A stretch of DNA of 54,814 nucleotides from Shewanella sp. NIFS-20-20 (lineage in GTDB: Bacteria; Pseudomonadota; Gammaproteobacteria; Enterobacterales; Shewanellaceae): positions 1 to 54,814 of the forward strand of contig NZ_JAHUTT010000021.1 in the NCBI RefSeq assembly GCF_019209865.1, in the 5' to 3' direction. Shown in pieces: positions 7,266-15,432 of the stretch; position 1 is the first letter of the stretch; each line of letters begins with the position of its first letter. Made by a program: the position numbers and the translations under genes. Under the pieces are notes generated by a model that saw nothing but the letters and a program-made list of their open reading frames with translations, had not been told where the DNA came from and did no database searches.

Positions 7266-7724
7266 TTATTTGGTGCCTGAATGACCGAATCCACCGGTGC
7301 CACGATCGGATGTATCAAATTCATCAACCAAGGTAAATTGCGCTTGTACTACCGGCACAAACACTAATTGGGCTAAACGGTCACCTACTTGCAGCGTGAA
7401 GGGTTCAGTGCTGCGGTTCCAGCAGGACACCATTAATGGGCCTTGGTAATCAGAGTCGATTAGGCCGACTAAATTGCCTAAGACGATGCCATGTTTATGG
7501 CCTAGACCTGAGCGCGGTAAAATCACGGCGGCTAAGCTTGGGTCGGCGACATGCACGGCGATACCGGTTGGGATCAGCACGGTTTCACCCGGGGCAATGG
7601 TGAGGGCGCTATCTGACATGGCGCGCAAATCCATGCCGGCGCTGCCTGGAGTGGCATAGGCTGGCAGCTCGAATTCCGTGCCAATACGTGCGTCGAGAAT
7701 TTTTAATTCAATAGGTGTTTTCAT
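7266..7724 (-). CDS. dut: dUTP diphosphatase
   Basis: 152 aa, trimeric dUTPase that turns dUTP into dUMP and keeps uracil out of DNA. The conserved motifs are present in order: [32 protein letters not shown] and the C-terminal [10 protein letters not shown] that closes over the active site. It sits 26 bases downstream of coaBC and 35 bases upstream of slmA and is probably cotranscribed with both. Confidence 0.97.
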   Translation of the reverse strand: MKTPIELKILDARIGTEFELPAYATPGSAGMDLRAMSDSALTIAPGETVLIPTGIAVHVADPSLAAVILPRSGLGHKHGIVLGNLVGLIDSDYQGPLMVSCWNRSTEPFTLQVGDRLAQLVFVPVVQAQFTLVDEFDTSDRGTGGFGHSGTK

Positions 7725-7750
7725 GGGTTGATAGTATCCGCTAAGCCAAT

Positions 7751-8944
7751 TTAGGCATGTTTCTGGTTGGCAATTAATGTCAGTAATTGCTGTGCCAAGG
7801 TCAGTTTGTTGGTTGCCGGTAAGGCATGTTGGCCATCTTGCCAGAATACGTGCAGAGCGTTGCTGTCGGCATTAAAGCCGAGTCCCGGGACAGACACATC
7901 ATTGGCGGCAATCATATCTAGCTTTTTCGCCGCTAACTTGCCTTTGGCATAATGCTCGACATCTTGCGTTTCGGCTGCAAATCCTACGCAATACGGCTTG
8001 TTCGCGAGCGCGGCTACCGAGGCCAAGATATCAGGATTACGAACTAGCGCAAGTGTCATGTTTTCAGATGATTTTTTCATCTTTTGTGGGGCAATATCGG
8101 CCACCTTGTAGTCGGCGACGGCCGCGCAGCCGATAAAAATGCTGTGCTGGGCTATGTCGGCCATAACGGCGCTAAGCATGTCATCGGCACCCTCAACGTT
8201 GATGCGGGTGACTCCCACAGGACTAGCGAGGGCGGTCGGGCCACTGATCAAGGTGACACTCGCGCCCATGGCGTGAGCCGCTTGGGCGAGGGCATAGCCC
8301 ATTTTACCCGAGCTATGGTTGGAGATATAACGTACCGGGTCGATGGCTTCGCGGGTTGGGCCTGCGGTAATCATGATGTGCTCGCCCGCCAATAAGGGCG
8401 GAGCAAAAAAGGCCGTTGCTGCTTCAGCGATTTGCAGGGGTTCGAGCATACGTCCAGGGCCCACCTCGCCGCAAGCTTGCGAGCCGCTGGCAGGGCCCCA
8501 CAAGTGCAAGCCACGCTGACTTAAACTACTGAGGTTCGCTTGGGTGGCAGCATTGATGTACATCTGCTGGTTCATGGCCGGGCATAAGGCAATCGGCGCT
8601 GACGTTGCAAGCGCACAGGTGGTGAGGAGTTCATCGGCCATGCCGGCATTGATGCGAGCGATAATGTTGGCGGTGGCAGGCGCAATAATAAACAAGTCCG
8701 CCCAGCGGGCCAGTTCTATATGTCCCATGGCGGCTTCTGCGGCGGGGTCGAGCAAGTCGCTGGCCACGGGATGACCACTGAGCGCTTGTAAGGTGAGCGG
8801 GGTAATAAATTCTTGAGCGCTTTGGCTCATCACCACCCGCACCTCGGCACCGCGTTCTTTTAATCGGCGAACCAGATCGGCACTCTTGTAGGCTGCGATC
8901 CCGCCGCCAATACCCAGTAGAATTTTCTTATTCGTCAGACTCAC
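7751..8944 (-). CDS. coaBC: Bifunctional phosphopantothenoylcysteine synthetase/decarboxylase
   Basis: 397 aa from a GTG at 8944. This start lines up with E. coli Dfp (MSLAGKK against SLTNKK here); the longer frame upstream has no family match. The N-terminal CoaC flavoprotein half shows [33 protein letters not shown] and [12 protein letters not shown]. The CoaB half starts at about residue 190 with [22 protein letters not shown]. Together they carry out two steps from 4'-phosphopantothenate toward coenzyme A. It is first in the coaBC-dut-slmA unit and divergent from radC. Confidence 0.95.
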   Translation of the reverse strand: MSLTNKKILLGIGGGIAAYKSADLVRRLKERGAEVRVVMSQSAQEFITPLTLQALSGHPVASDLLDPAAEAAMGHIELARWADLFIIAPATANIIARINAGMADELLTTCALATSAPIALCPAMNQQMYINAATQANLSSLSQRGLHLWGPASGSQACGEVGPGRMLEPLQIAEAATAFFAPPLLAGEHIMITAGPTREAIDPVRYISNHSSGKMGYALAQAAHAMGASVTLISGPTALASPVGVTRINVEGADDMLSAVMADIAQHSIFIGCAAVADYKVADIAPQKMKKSSENMTLALVRNPDILASVAALANKPYCVGFAAETQDVEHYAKGKLAAKKLDMIAANDVSVPGLGFNADSNALHVFWQDGQHALPATNKLTLAQQLLTLIANQKHA

Positions 8945-9108
8945 GCACTCAATCTCACCCTGCAAATTAATGGCGCTAACCTTACCACAAAGCGCCATGA
9001 TAGTGGGATACCTAGCATTGAAATTCCCATGGCAATGCGACGGGGCGACTCTGGCGCTAAAAATTTGAACCATACTAGGTTTTGCTTGAGCGACCATTTG
9101 GAGCAATC

Positions 9109-9786
9109 ATGACCATCAAACATTGGCCTGACGGTGAAGGCCCTCGTGACAAACTGCTAAAAAACGGGGTAGGCACGTTAACAGATGCTGAATTATTAGC
9201 CGTTTTGTTGCGTCATGGGCTGCCTGGCACTAGCGCGGTTGACCTCGGACGGCAATTATTGACACATTTTGGCGGATTAAGGCCAATATTCTCGGCGTCA
9301 CAGGCGCAGGTGTGTCGACTTCCGGGCATGGGATCGGTAAAATACGCGCAGCTGCAGGCGGCGACCGAAATTTCGCGTCGCATGGCCCAAGAAAAACTGC
9401 AACGAAGTCAGATTTTGACAAATCCTGATTTAACTCGGGAATATTTAATGCGACAATTGGCCGATCGCGCCTATGAGGTGTTCGCCATCTTATTGCTCGA
9501 CAGCCAGCACAGAGTAATTCAATTTGTTGAGTTATTCCGAGGCACGATAGATTCGGCATCGGTCTACCCCAGAGATGTGGTAGCGCTGGTATTGGAAAAA
9601 CGCGCTGCCGCTGTCATCGTTTGCCACAATCATCCGTCTGGTATCGCCGAGCCCAGTCAGGCTGATAGGCGAATAACTGAGCGATTGAAAAACGCGTTAA
9701 CAACTATAGACGTAACCTTGCTAGACCACATGGTTGTTGGGGATCGAGACATAGTGTCGTTCGCGGAACGAGGATGGATAGTATAA
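9109..9786 (+). CDS. radC: RadC-family JAB1/MPN protein
   Basis: 225 aa from the ATG at 9109 with GGAG five bases upstream; a longer in-frame start at 9082 is less likely. An N-terminal helix-hairpin-helix region (LPGMGSVKYAQLQAA) precedes a JAMM metalloprotease-like domain with H173, H175 and D186 (HNHPSG then SQAD). Despite its name, a role in DNA repair is not well supported for the family. It stands alone between coaBC (divergent) and the rpmBG promoter. Confidence 0.93.
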   Translation: MTIKHWPDGEGPRDKLLKNGVGTLTDAELLAVLLRHGLPGTSAVDLGRQLLTHFGGLRPIFSASQAQVCRLPGMGSVKYAQLQAATEISRRMAQEKLQRSQILTNPDLTREYLMRQLADRAYEVFAILLLDSQHRVIQFVELFRGTIDSASVYPRDVVALVLEKRAAAVIVCHNHPSGIAEPSQADRRITERLKNALTTIDVTLLDHMVVGDRDIVSFAERGWIV

Positions 9787-9793
9787 CTATTGC

Positions 9794-9822
9794 TTGATCT
9801 TTCCTCGGCTATCCTGTATAAA
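9794..9822 (+). promoter_or_regulatory. rpmBG promoter
   Basis: TTGATC (9794-9799), 17-base spacer, TATAAA (9817-9822), beginning eight bases after the radC stop. It predicts a start near 9829 and an 80-base leader. Confidence 0.75.
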
Positions 9823-9834
9823 ATGCGCCCTTCG

Positions 9835-9895
9835 TGTGCCTCGGGCGACGGCCATACGAGGCACATTAATGCTCGAGCGTTAAAATTGTTTTTTT
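9835..9895 (+). promoter_or_regulatory. Structured leader of rpmB, possible attenuator
   Basis: A nine-base perfect stem (TGTGCCTCG 9835-9843 with CGAGGCACA 9857-9865) is followed at once by a second, near-perfect palindrome (9866-9883). Then comes a run of seven T residues ending at the rpmB ribosome-binding site (GGAGA 9896-9900). The layout suggests feedback or attenuation of these ribosomal protein genes; the mechanism is inference. Confidence 0.5.
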
Positions 9896-9908
9896 GGAGA
9901 AGATTGAC

Positions 9909-10145
9909 ATGTCAAGAGTATGCCAAGTAACTGGCAAGCGACCAATGGTTGGTAACAACCGTTCGCACGCAAAAAACGCGACCCGTCGTCGTTTTTTACC
10001 AAACCTGCAGAACCATCGTTTCTGGTTTGAAGAAGAAAAGCGTTTTGTTAAATTACGTGTATCTACTAAAGGTATGCGTATCATCGACAAGAAAGGTATC
10101 GAAGTAGTTGTTGCTGAACTTCGTGCCCGTGGCGAGAAGGTATAA
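9909..10145 (+). CDS. rpmB: 50S ribosomal protein L28
   Basis: 78 aa, [21 protein letters not shown] at the start, the exact L28 pattern and length. GGAGA lies eight bases upstream of the ATG at 9909; a start five codons earlier is ruled out by this site. First gene of the rpmB-rpmG operon, with rpmG starting six bases after its stop. Confidence 0.98.
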   Translation: MSRVCQVTGKRPMVGNNRSHAKNATRRRFLPNLQNHRFWFEEEKRFVKLRVSTKGMRIIDKKGIEVVVAELRARGEKV

Positions 10146-10151
10146 TAGATC

Positions 10152-10325
10152 ATGGCTAAAGCTAAAGGTAATCGCGAGAAGATCAAATTAGTTTCAAGCG
10201 CTAAGACTGGTCACTTCTACACTACTGAAAAGAACAAGCGTAACATGCCTGAGAAAATGGAGATCAAAAAGTTTGATCCTGTTATCCGTCAGCACGTTAT
10301 CTACAAAGAAGCTAAAATCAAGTAA
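10152..10325 (+). CDS. rpmG: 50S ribosomal protein L33
   Basis: 57 aa, easily missed because of its size. It reads [20 protein letters not shown] and ends VIYKEAKIK, matching proteobacterial L33. This copy lacks the CxxC zinc pairs, so it is a zinc-independent L33 form as in E. coli. It is cotranscribed with rpmB and ends at a strong terminator 20 bases on. Confidence 0.97.
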   Translation: MAKAKGNREKIKLVSSAKTGHFYTTEKNKRNMPEKMEIKKFDPVIRQHVIYKEAKIK

Positions 10326-10344
10326 TAACTTGGTAAGCCTCTTT

Positions 10345-10378
10345 AAAAAGCCCCTTTTTAATAAAGGGGCTTTTTTTT
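10345..10378 (+). terminator. rpmBG terminator
   Basis: AAAAAGCCCCTTT (10345-10357) pairs with AAAGGGGCTTTTT (10363-10375), with eight T residues in a row at the end. Confidence 0.92.
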
Positions 10379-10450
10379 GCTCTCAATTTGCCTTTGCCAG
10401 AAAACTAATTCAAAAAAATGGTGCTTTAGCGAGTTTTGATTCTTTATTTG

Positions 10451-10464
10451 TGCATATAAATTCA
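10451..10464 (+). promoter_or_regulatory. Candidate ARG box upstream of argA
   Basis: TGCATATAAATTCA differs from the ArgR consensus TGAAT-N4-ATTCA at one position. A second half-site, TGAAT, is at 10477-10481. The 26-base centre distance is larger than the usual 21, so a double box is uncertain. It lies 47 bases before the argA start, where ArgR would repress the first step of arginine synthesis. Confidence 0.45.
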
Positions 10465-10510
10465 CTATTATGATGTTGAATACTTATGGCTTACTTTGAG
10501 GGATTTAACT

Positions 10511-11836
10511 GTGGCATCAATGGTTAGTGAGTTGGTCGCCGGATTTCGCCATTCCGCGCCTTATGTGAATGCGCACCGCGGTAAAACATTTGTGGTGATG
10601 CTCGGTGGGGAGGCTATTCAAGAGGGCGAGTTCCGCGCCATTATTAATGATGTTGCCTTGTTGCACAGCCTAGGTATTCGTATCGTGTTAGTGCATGGTG
10701 CCCGGCCGCAAATTGAAGCCGAGCTGAAAGAGCGCGGGATGAACTGTGACTATCATCAGGGAGTGCGGGTGACGGATGACGACTGCTTAAAGGTGATTAA
10801 GCAGGTGGCCGGCACCTTGATGCTTGATATCTCTGCGCGCTTATCTATGAGCCTAAATAACACCCCGATGCAACACGCCAATATTAACTTGGTGAGCGGT
10901 AATTTTGTGATAGCCCAGCCGTTAGGGGTCGATGAGGGCGTGGATTTTTGTCTCAGCGGCAAAGTCAGAAAAATCGACACCGAGGCACTGAACAACCAAT
11001 TAGATCAGGGCAATATCGTGTTGATGGGCCCAGTGTGCGCCTCTGTGACCGGTGAGAGCTTTAATTTAACCGCCGAAGATATCGCGACCCAAGTGGCGGT
11101 CAAACTCAAGGCCGACAAGATGATTGGCTTTTGTCAGTTGCAAGGCTTGCTAGATAAAGATGGCGAGCTTATCACTGAAATGATGCCCAATATGGCGCAA
11201 GCGTATTTGCAGCAAGAGCATCACCCTCTGTGTCCGTCAATGCGGGCGTTTGTGTGCGCCAGTATTGATGCGTGCCGTCATGGCGTGAGCCGTTGCCATT
11301 TGGTGAGTTACCACACCGACGGCGCTTTATTGCAGGAGCTGTTTTCCCGCGATGGCATTGGCACCCAAATTGTCACAGAAAGCGCTGAAAAACTCAGACG
11401 TGCCGACATTGACGATATCGGTGGCGTGCTCAATCTGATTCGGCCACTGGAAGAGCAAGGCGTGCTAGTGCGTCGCTCTCGTGAGCAGCTGGAGATGGAG
11501 ATTGAACAATTTGTGGTGATCGAGCGTGACAGCCTGATCATAGGGTGCGCGGCGTTGTACCCCTTTGAAGAAGATAATGTCGGCGAGTTTGCTTGCTTGG
11601 TGGTGCATCCCGATTATCGCGATGCCGATCGCGGCGCGTTACTGCTTAATACCATCATTAATCAGGCCAAAGTGCGCGGTTATAGCCGTTTGTTTGCCTT
11701 AACGACTCGCAGTATTCACTGGTTTTTAGAGCAGGGGTTTGCGTTAGTGGAGGTGGATGCTTTACCCGGTAAGAAAAAGCAACTTTACAACTATCAGCGT
11801 CGATCTAAAATTCTTGCGCTAGATTTATCCGTATGA
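10511..11836 (+). CDS. argA: N-acetylglutamate synthase
   Basis: 441 aa from a GTG at 10511 with GAGGGA seven bases upstream; a TTG five codons earlier overlaps that site. It makes N-acetylglutamate from glutamate and acetyl-CoA, the first step of arginine synthesis. An amino-acid-kinase domain covers about residues 20-280 ([36 protein letters not shown]). A GNAT domain follows, with the acetyl-CoA segment [18 protein letters not shown] and a C terminus [15 protein letters not shown]. It is transcribed alone. Confidence 0.96.
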   Translation: MASMVSELVAGFRHSAPYVNAHRGKTFVVMLGGEAIQEGEFRAIINDVALLHSLGIRIVLVHGARPQIEAELKERGMNCDYHQGVRVTDDDCLKVIKQVAGTLMLDISARLSMSLNNTPMQHANINLVSGNFVIAQPLGVDEGVDFCLSGKVRKIDTEALNNQLDQGNIVLMGPVCASVTGESFNLTAEDIATQVAVKLKADKMIGFCQLQGLLDKDGELITEMMPNMAQAYLQQEHHPLCPSMRAFVCASIDACRHGVSRCHLVSYHTDGALLQELFSRDGIGTQIVTESAEKLRRADIDDIGGVLNLIRPLEEQGVLVRRSREQLEMEIEQFVVIERDSLIIGCAALYPFEEDNVGEFACLVVHPDYRDADRGALLLNTIINQAKVRGYSRLFALTTRSIHWFLEQGFALVEVDALPGKKKQLYNYQRRSKILALDLSV

Positions 11837-11876
11837 TTTGTATAGGTTAGGGATCTTTTAACAAAGAGATCCCACT

Positions 11877-12404
11877 ATGCACGCGATTGATATTCCTCTG
11901 GCCACCCCGCCGACCTCTAGTCTATTGATGCTCTTAGGCCTCGTGGTCGGTTTGTTATTATTGGGCGGCTATATTTGGCGCAAACCTATGCCGCAGATTG
12001 CCAAGTATGCCAGCTTGGGGTTGTTATTAGGGCTAAGTGTGGTGTTTTGCTATGTTGGCGTGGCGAGCTCTCGCGCGGCCATCGTGATGTCAACGTCGGG
12101 GGTATCGTTAGCCATTCCTATTTATGATCATGACTTTAAGCCTGGAGACATCTTGATTGATGGCGTGCGCCGGCTTGATCTTACGCAAGAACCCCAATAT
12201 CAACTGAGCTATCGTCGCAATGGTGTCGGCCTTTTGGGCTATTCTTTGGGCTGGTTTGACACCAAGGGGACCGGTCGGGCATTGGTGTCGGTGACGGCAG
12301 AGGGAGAGTCGATATTACTGCCAACGAAATTGGGTTATAGCGTGATTGTGACGGTCGCGCCGCCGCAGGTGCAGCCCTTATTGGATGCGCTTGGTGCTCA
12401 CTAG
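11877..12404 (+). CDS. Small membrane protein with a bacterial PH-like domain
   Basis: 175 aa, not assigned to a named gene. Two hydrophobic segments (about residues 15-34 and 44-65) are followed by a roughly 110-residue, mostly beta region. The pattern GVSLAIPIY, RRNGVGLLGYSLGWFDTKGTGRALVSVT, ILLPTKLGYSVIVTV resembles the bPH_5/PF10882 type of pleckstrin-like domains. It follows argA by 40 bases and converges on rarD at a shared hairpin. The start at 11877 has AGAG upstream. Function unknown. Confidence 0.75.
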   Translation: MHAIDIPLATPPTSSLLMLLGLVVGLLLLGGYIWRKPMPQIAKYASLGLLLGLSVVFCYVGVASSRAAIVMSTSGVSLAIPIYDHDFKPGDILIDGVRRLDLTQEPQYQLSYRRNGVGLLGYSLGWFDTKGTGRALVSVTAEGESILLPTKLGYSVIVTVAPPQVQPLLDALGAH

Positions 12405-12419
12405 CTCGGCGTTAATCAC

Positions 12420-12445
12420 CATCGGCCCACCAGTGTGGGCCGATG
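12420..12445. terminator. Bidirectional terminator between convergent genes
   Basis: CATCGGCCCAC (12420-12430) and GTGGGCCGATG (12435-12445) pair perfectly around CAGT. It is placed midway between the stops of the PH-like gene and rarD. The T-tract is weak on both sides (ACGTTTT on the plus side). Confidence 0.6.
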
Positions 12446-12451
12446 ACGTTT

Positions 12452-13360
12452 TCAGCGGCTGGCGCGGCGCTGACGGCGATTATTGGCCATATCGACAGTA
12501 AAGATCACCAAGGCACACCAGATAAAGCCAAAGGTAACGCTCTTCTCGAGGCTAAAGGGCTCGTCAAAATAGACCACGGCTAAGGTAAACATAATGCTTG
12601 GGCCTATGTATTGGAAAAATCCCAACACACTTAATGGAATACGCACAGCGGCGCCCGCAAAGCACAGCAATGGTAGGCTGGTGATGATGCCCGCCGCCAT
12701 TAATAATAGGTTGAGATCCCAATCATTGGTCAGCATATTGGCCCCAGCATCGCTGGGCATCCAAGCTAAATACGCTAAGGCTACCGGCATTAAAATCGCC
12801 GTTTCCAGCAATAGACCGCTTTTGGCATCAATATTGACCTTCTTGCGTAATAACGCATACAGGCCAAATGACACCGCCAGTCCGATAGATACAATCGGGA
12901 TGGAGCCAAAAGAGATCACTTGGATCAATACCCCGAGCGCCGCTAATCCGACAGCCAACCATTGTAGCGGTCGTAAGCGTTCACTGAGAAAAACCATGCC
13001 CAGCATGACATTAAACAGAGGGTTGATGTAATAACCTAGGCTAGCATCGAGCATGTGGTTGTTATTCACTGCCCAGATGAATAATAGCCAGTTGCCGGCG
13101 ATTAAAGTGGAGGTCACGGTTAAGATGGCTAATTGCTTGGGGCGTTTCAACACTTGACGAATATTGGCGGCGCCGCCAGTAACCATTAGCAATAGCATCA
13201 TAAAGATAAACGACCAGATAATCCGGTGCAGCAAGATTTCTGCCGCAGAAACTTGGCTTAAAAGTTTAAAATATAAGGGTGCAAATCCCCACATACTATA
13301 GGCGGCGATGGCGAGTAAAATACCCTTACGGTTTTCCTGTTCGTTCATTAGTGAGTTCAT
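12452..13360 (-). CDS. rarD: RarD, EamA-family transporter
   Basis: 302 aa with about ten hydrophobic segments in two EamA repeats. The opening RKGILLAIAAYSMWGFAPLYFK and the segment WLLFIWAVNNNHMLDASLGYYINPL are typical of RarD. E. coli RarD was named for a chloramphenicol-resistance phenotype; its substrate is unknown. Two in-frame ATGs (13360 and 13348) are possible starts and neither has a clear ribosome-binding site; the frame upstream of them is not conserved. It is divergent from recQ. Confidence 0.88.
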   Translation of the reverse strand: MNSLMNEQENRKGILLAIAAYSMWGFAPLYFKLLSQVSAAEILLHRIIWSFIFMMLLLMVTGGAANIRQVLKRPKQLAILTVTSTLIAGNWLLFIWAVNNNHMLDASLGYYINPLFNVMLGMVFLSERLRPLQWLAVGLAALGVLIQVISFGSIPIVSIGLAVSFGLYALLRKKVNIDAKSGLLLETAILMPVALAYLAWMPSDAGANMLTNDWDLNLLLMAAGIITSLPLLCFAGAAVRIPLSVLGFFQYIGPSIMFTLAVVYFDEPFSLEKSVTFGFIWCALVIFTVDMANNRRQRRASR

Positions 13361-13507
13361 AGAAGGAGATGGCCGGCAATTGTAAAAGGCCGCAGGCCAT
13401 TTGTCAGCTAATGATACCTGTGGGCGGTAAATCTCTCGCGCTAAAAACAAGACAGGACCGATGAGGTCATTTAGAATAGTCCGCCTGATTATTGGCCCTG
13501 AGATATC

Positions 13508-15334
13508 ATGCAAGAGCACCCACTAACATCACCGTTAGATCCCGCGCAGGCTTGTTTACAGCAGATTTTTGGTTACCGCGAATTTCGTCCCGGCCAAAAA
13601 CAAGTGATCGATGCCGCGTTAATGGGGCAAGACAGTCTGGTGGTGATGCCTACCGGTGGCGGTAAAAGTTTGTGCTATCAAGTGCCGGCCTTAATGCTAG
13701 GGGGGTTGACCGTGGTGGTCTCGCCTTTGATTTCACTGATGAAAGATCAGGTGGACAGCTTATTGCAATCAGGAGTGGCGGCAGCCTACCTGAATTCTTC
13801 TTTGCCTCGAGAGCAGGCCGCTGAGATTTTTCGGCAATTACGTCAAGCCGAGCTGAGTTTACTGTATGTGTCGCCTGAGCGCTTACTGCAAGGGGATTTC
13901 CTCAGCCGGTTAAGTGATTGGCATGTGCGCTTATTTGCGATTGATGAGGCCCACTGTATCAGTGAGTGGGGCCATGACTTTCGTCCTGAGTATGCTGAGC
14001 TAGGCATTCTCAAACAAAGCTTGCCTCATGTGCCCTTGATGGCGTTAACGGCCACAGCGGATCAGGCGACTCGCACCAGTATCTGCCAGCGTTTACAGAT
14101 TGAACCGTTAATCTCGCTATCGAGTTTTGACCGGCCCAATATTCGTTATACCGTGGCAGAGAAGCTCAATGCGGCTAATCAATTAAAACAATTTATTAGC
14201 GCTCAAGCGGGCGCCAATGGCATTGTCTATTGTTCCAGTCGTAAGCGGGTGGATGAGGTGGCGCAGCGCTTGCGATTGCAAGGGTTTAATGCCGAGGCTT
14301 ATCATGCTGGGCTGACACCTGAAGAACGCGCGCAGGTGCAAGATAAATTCCTCAAAGATCAAATTGAAATCGTTGTGGCCACCGTTGCCTTTGGCATGGG
14401 GATTAATAAATCCAATGTGCGCTATGTGGTGCATTATGATATCCCGAAGAGTATCGAAGCCTATTATCAGGAAACCGGGCGTGGTGGACGTGATGGCCTC
14501 GATGCCGAAGCCTTTATGTTATTTGATCCTGCCGATATTAATCGAGTGCGCCATTTTGTCGAGCAATTGCCCGAGGGGCCGCAAAAGCAAGTGGAATACC
14601 ATAAGCTGAATTCGATGGCGGCCTTTGCCGAAGCACAAACCTGCCGTCGACAGGTATTGCTGCACTACTTCGATGAAAGCGCCCGTGAGCCTTGTGGCAA
14701 CTGCGATATTTGTCTCGATCCGCCGACGCAGTTTGATGCGAGCTTAGAGGCACAAAAGGTGCTGTCTTGTATATACAGGTTAAATCAGGGCTTTGGGATC
14801 AATCATGTGATTGAAGTCTTGCGCGGCTCGAAAGCCGCAGCGGTATTAGATCGTGGTCACGATAAGCTCTCGACTTGGGGGATTGGCAAAGACAAAAGTC
14901 ACGAGTATTGGTTGAGCATTATTCGCCAATTGATCCATCTCGGGCTCATTAGTCAAGATGTCACTCGTGGTTCGCGCTTACGCCTTAATCCGCCGGCACG
15001 TGCGGTGTTAAAAGGGGAGCAGGTACTAATGTTGGCAGAGCCGAGGATCGTTATCAGTGTCAGTACGCCAAAGCGGGCGAATCGTAGTCGTGCGCCTCTG
15101 AATTACGATCGCCGTCTCTTTGCCCGTCTCAAGCAATTGCGTCGCCAGCTGGCCGAAGAGCACGACATCCCACCATACTTAGTGTTTAACGATGCTAGCT
15201 TGACAGAAATGGCCGCGATGATACCGACCACCTCGGCAGAAATGCTGGCGGTTAACGGAGTGGGCGAGCGCAAGCTTGAGCGCTTTGGTAACGCCTTTCT
15301 TGATGAAATCGCAGCGTTTATTAGCGGAGATTAG
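13508..15334 (+). CDS. recQ: ATP-dependent DNA helicase RecQ
   Basis: 608 aa, 3'-5' helicase of the RecF recombination and replication-repair pathways. Helicase motifs run in order: TGGGKS (49-54), VVSPLISLMKDQ, DEAH (146-149), ALTATAD, VATVAFGMGINKSNVRYV and QETGRGGRDG. A zinc-binding part follows (CRRQVLLHYF, CGNCDIC), then a winged-helix RQC region and a C-terminal HRDC domain (about 530-608). Length is that of E. coli RecQ. Its start lies 147 bases from that of the divergent rarD. Confidence 0.97.
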   Translation: MQEHPLTSPLDPAQACLQQIFGYREFRPGQKQVIDAALMGQDSLVVMPTGGGKSLCYQVPALMLGGLTVVVSPLISLMKDQVDSLLQSGVAAAYLNSSLPREQAAEIFRQLRQAELSLLYVSPERLLQGDFLSRLSDWHVRLFAIDEAHCISEWGHDFRPEYAELGILKQSLPHVPLMALTATADQATRTSICQRLQIEPLISLSSFDRPNIRYTVAEKLNAANQLKQFISAQAGANGIVYCSSRKRVDEVAQRLRLQGFNAEAYHAGLTPEERAQVQDKFLKDQIEIVVATVAFGMGINKSNVRYVVHYDIPKSIEAYYQETGRGGRDGLDAEAFMLFDPADINRVRHFVEQLPEGPQKQVEYHKLNSMAAFAEAQTCRRQVLLHYFDESAREPCGNCDICLDPPTQFDASLEAQKVLSCIYRLNQGFGINHVIEVLRGSKAAAVLDRGHDKLSTWGIGKDKSHEYWLSIIRQLIHLGLISQDVTRGSRLRLNPPARAVLKGEQVLMLAEPRIVISVSTPKRANRSRAPLNYDRRLFARLKQLRRQLAEEHDIPPYLVFNDASLTEMAAMIPTTSAEMLAVNGVGERKLERFGNAFLDEIAAFISGD

Positions 15335-15432
15335 CGGCTGTTATTTTGGGGGCTGTGACTTAGCTTCAGCGTTAATAATGTCACCACGGCGGCGACTCGC
15401 CTGTTGATGGTCAACGCCATGGTTAGCTGTGT

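Noticed and set aside
8084..8395. 103-codon frame on the plus strand inside coaBC
   Set aside because: Shadow of the conserved minus-strand gene, without a family match.
8945..9106. N-terminal extension of CoaBC
   Set aside because: No similarity to the family; the GTG at 8944 aligns with the E. coli start.
12594..13031. 145-codon frame on the plus strand inside rarD
   Set aside because: Antisense shadow of rarD; composition reflects the codons of the real gene.
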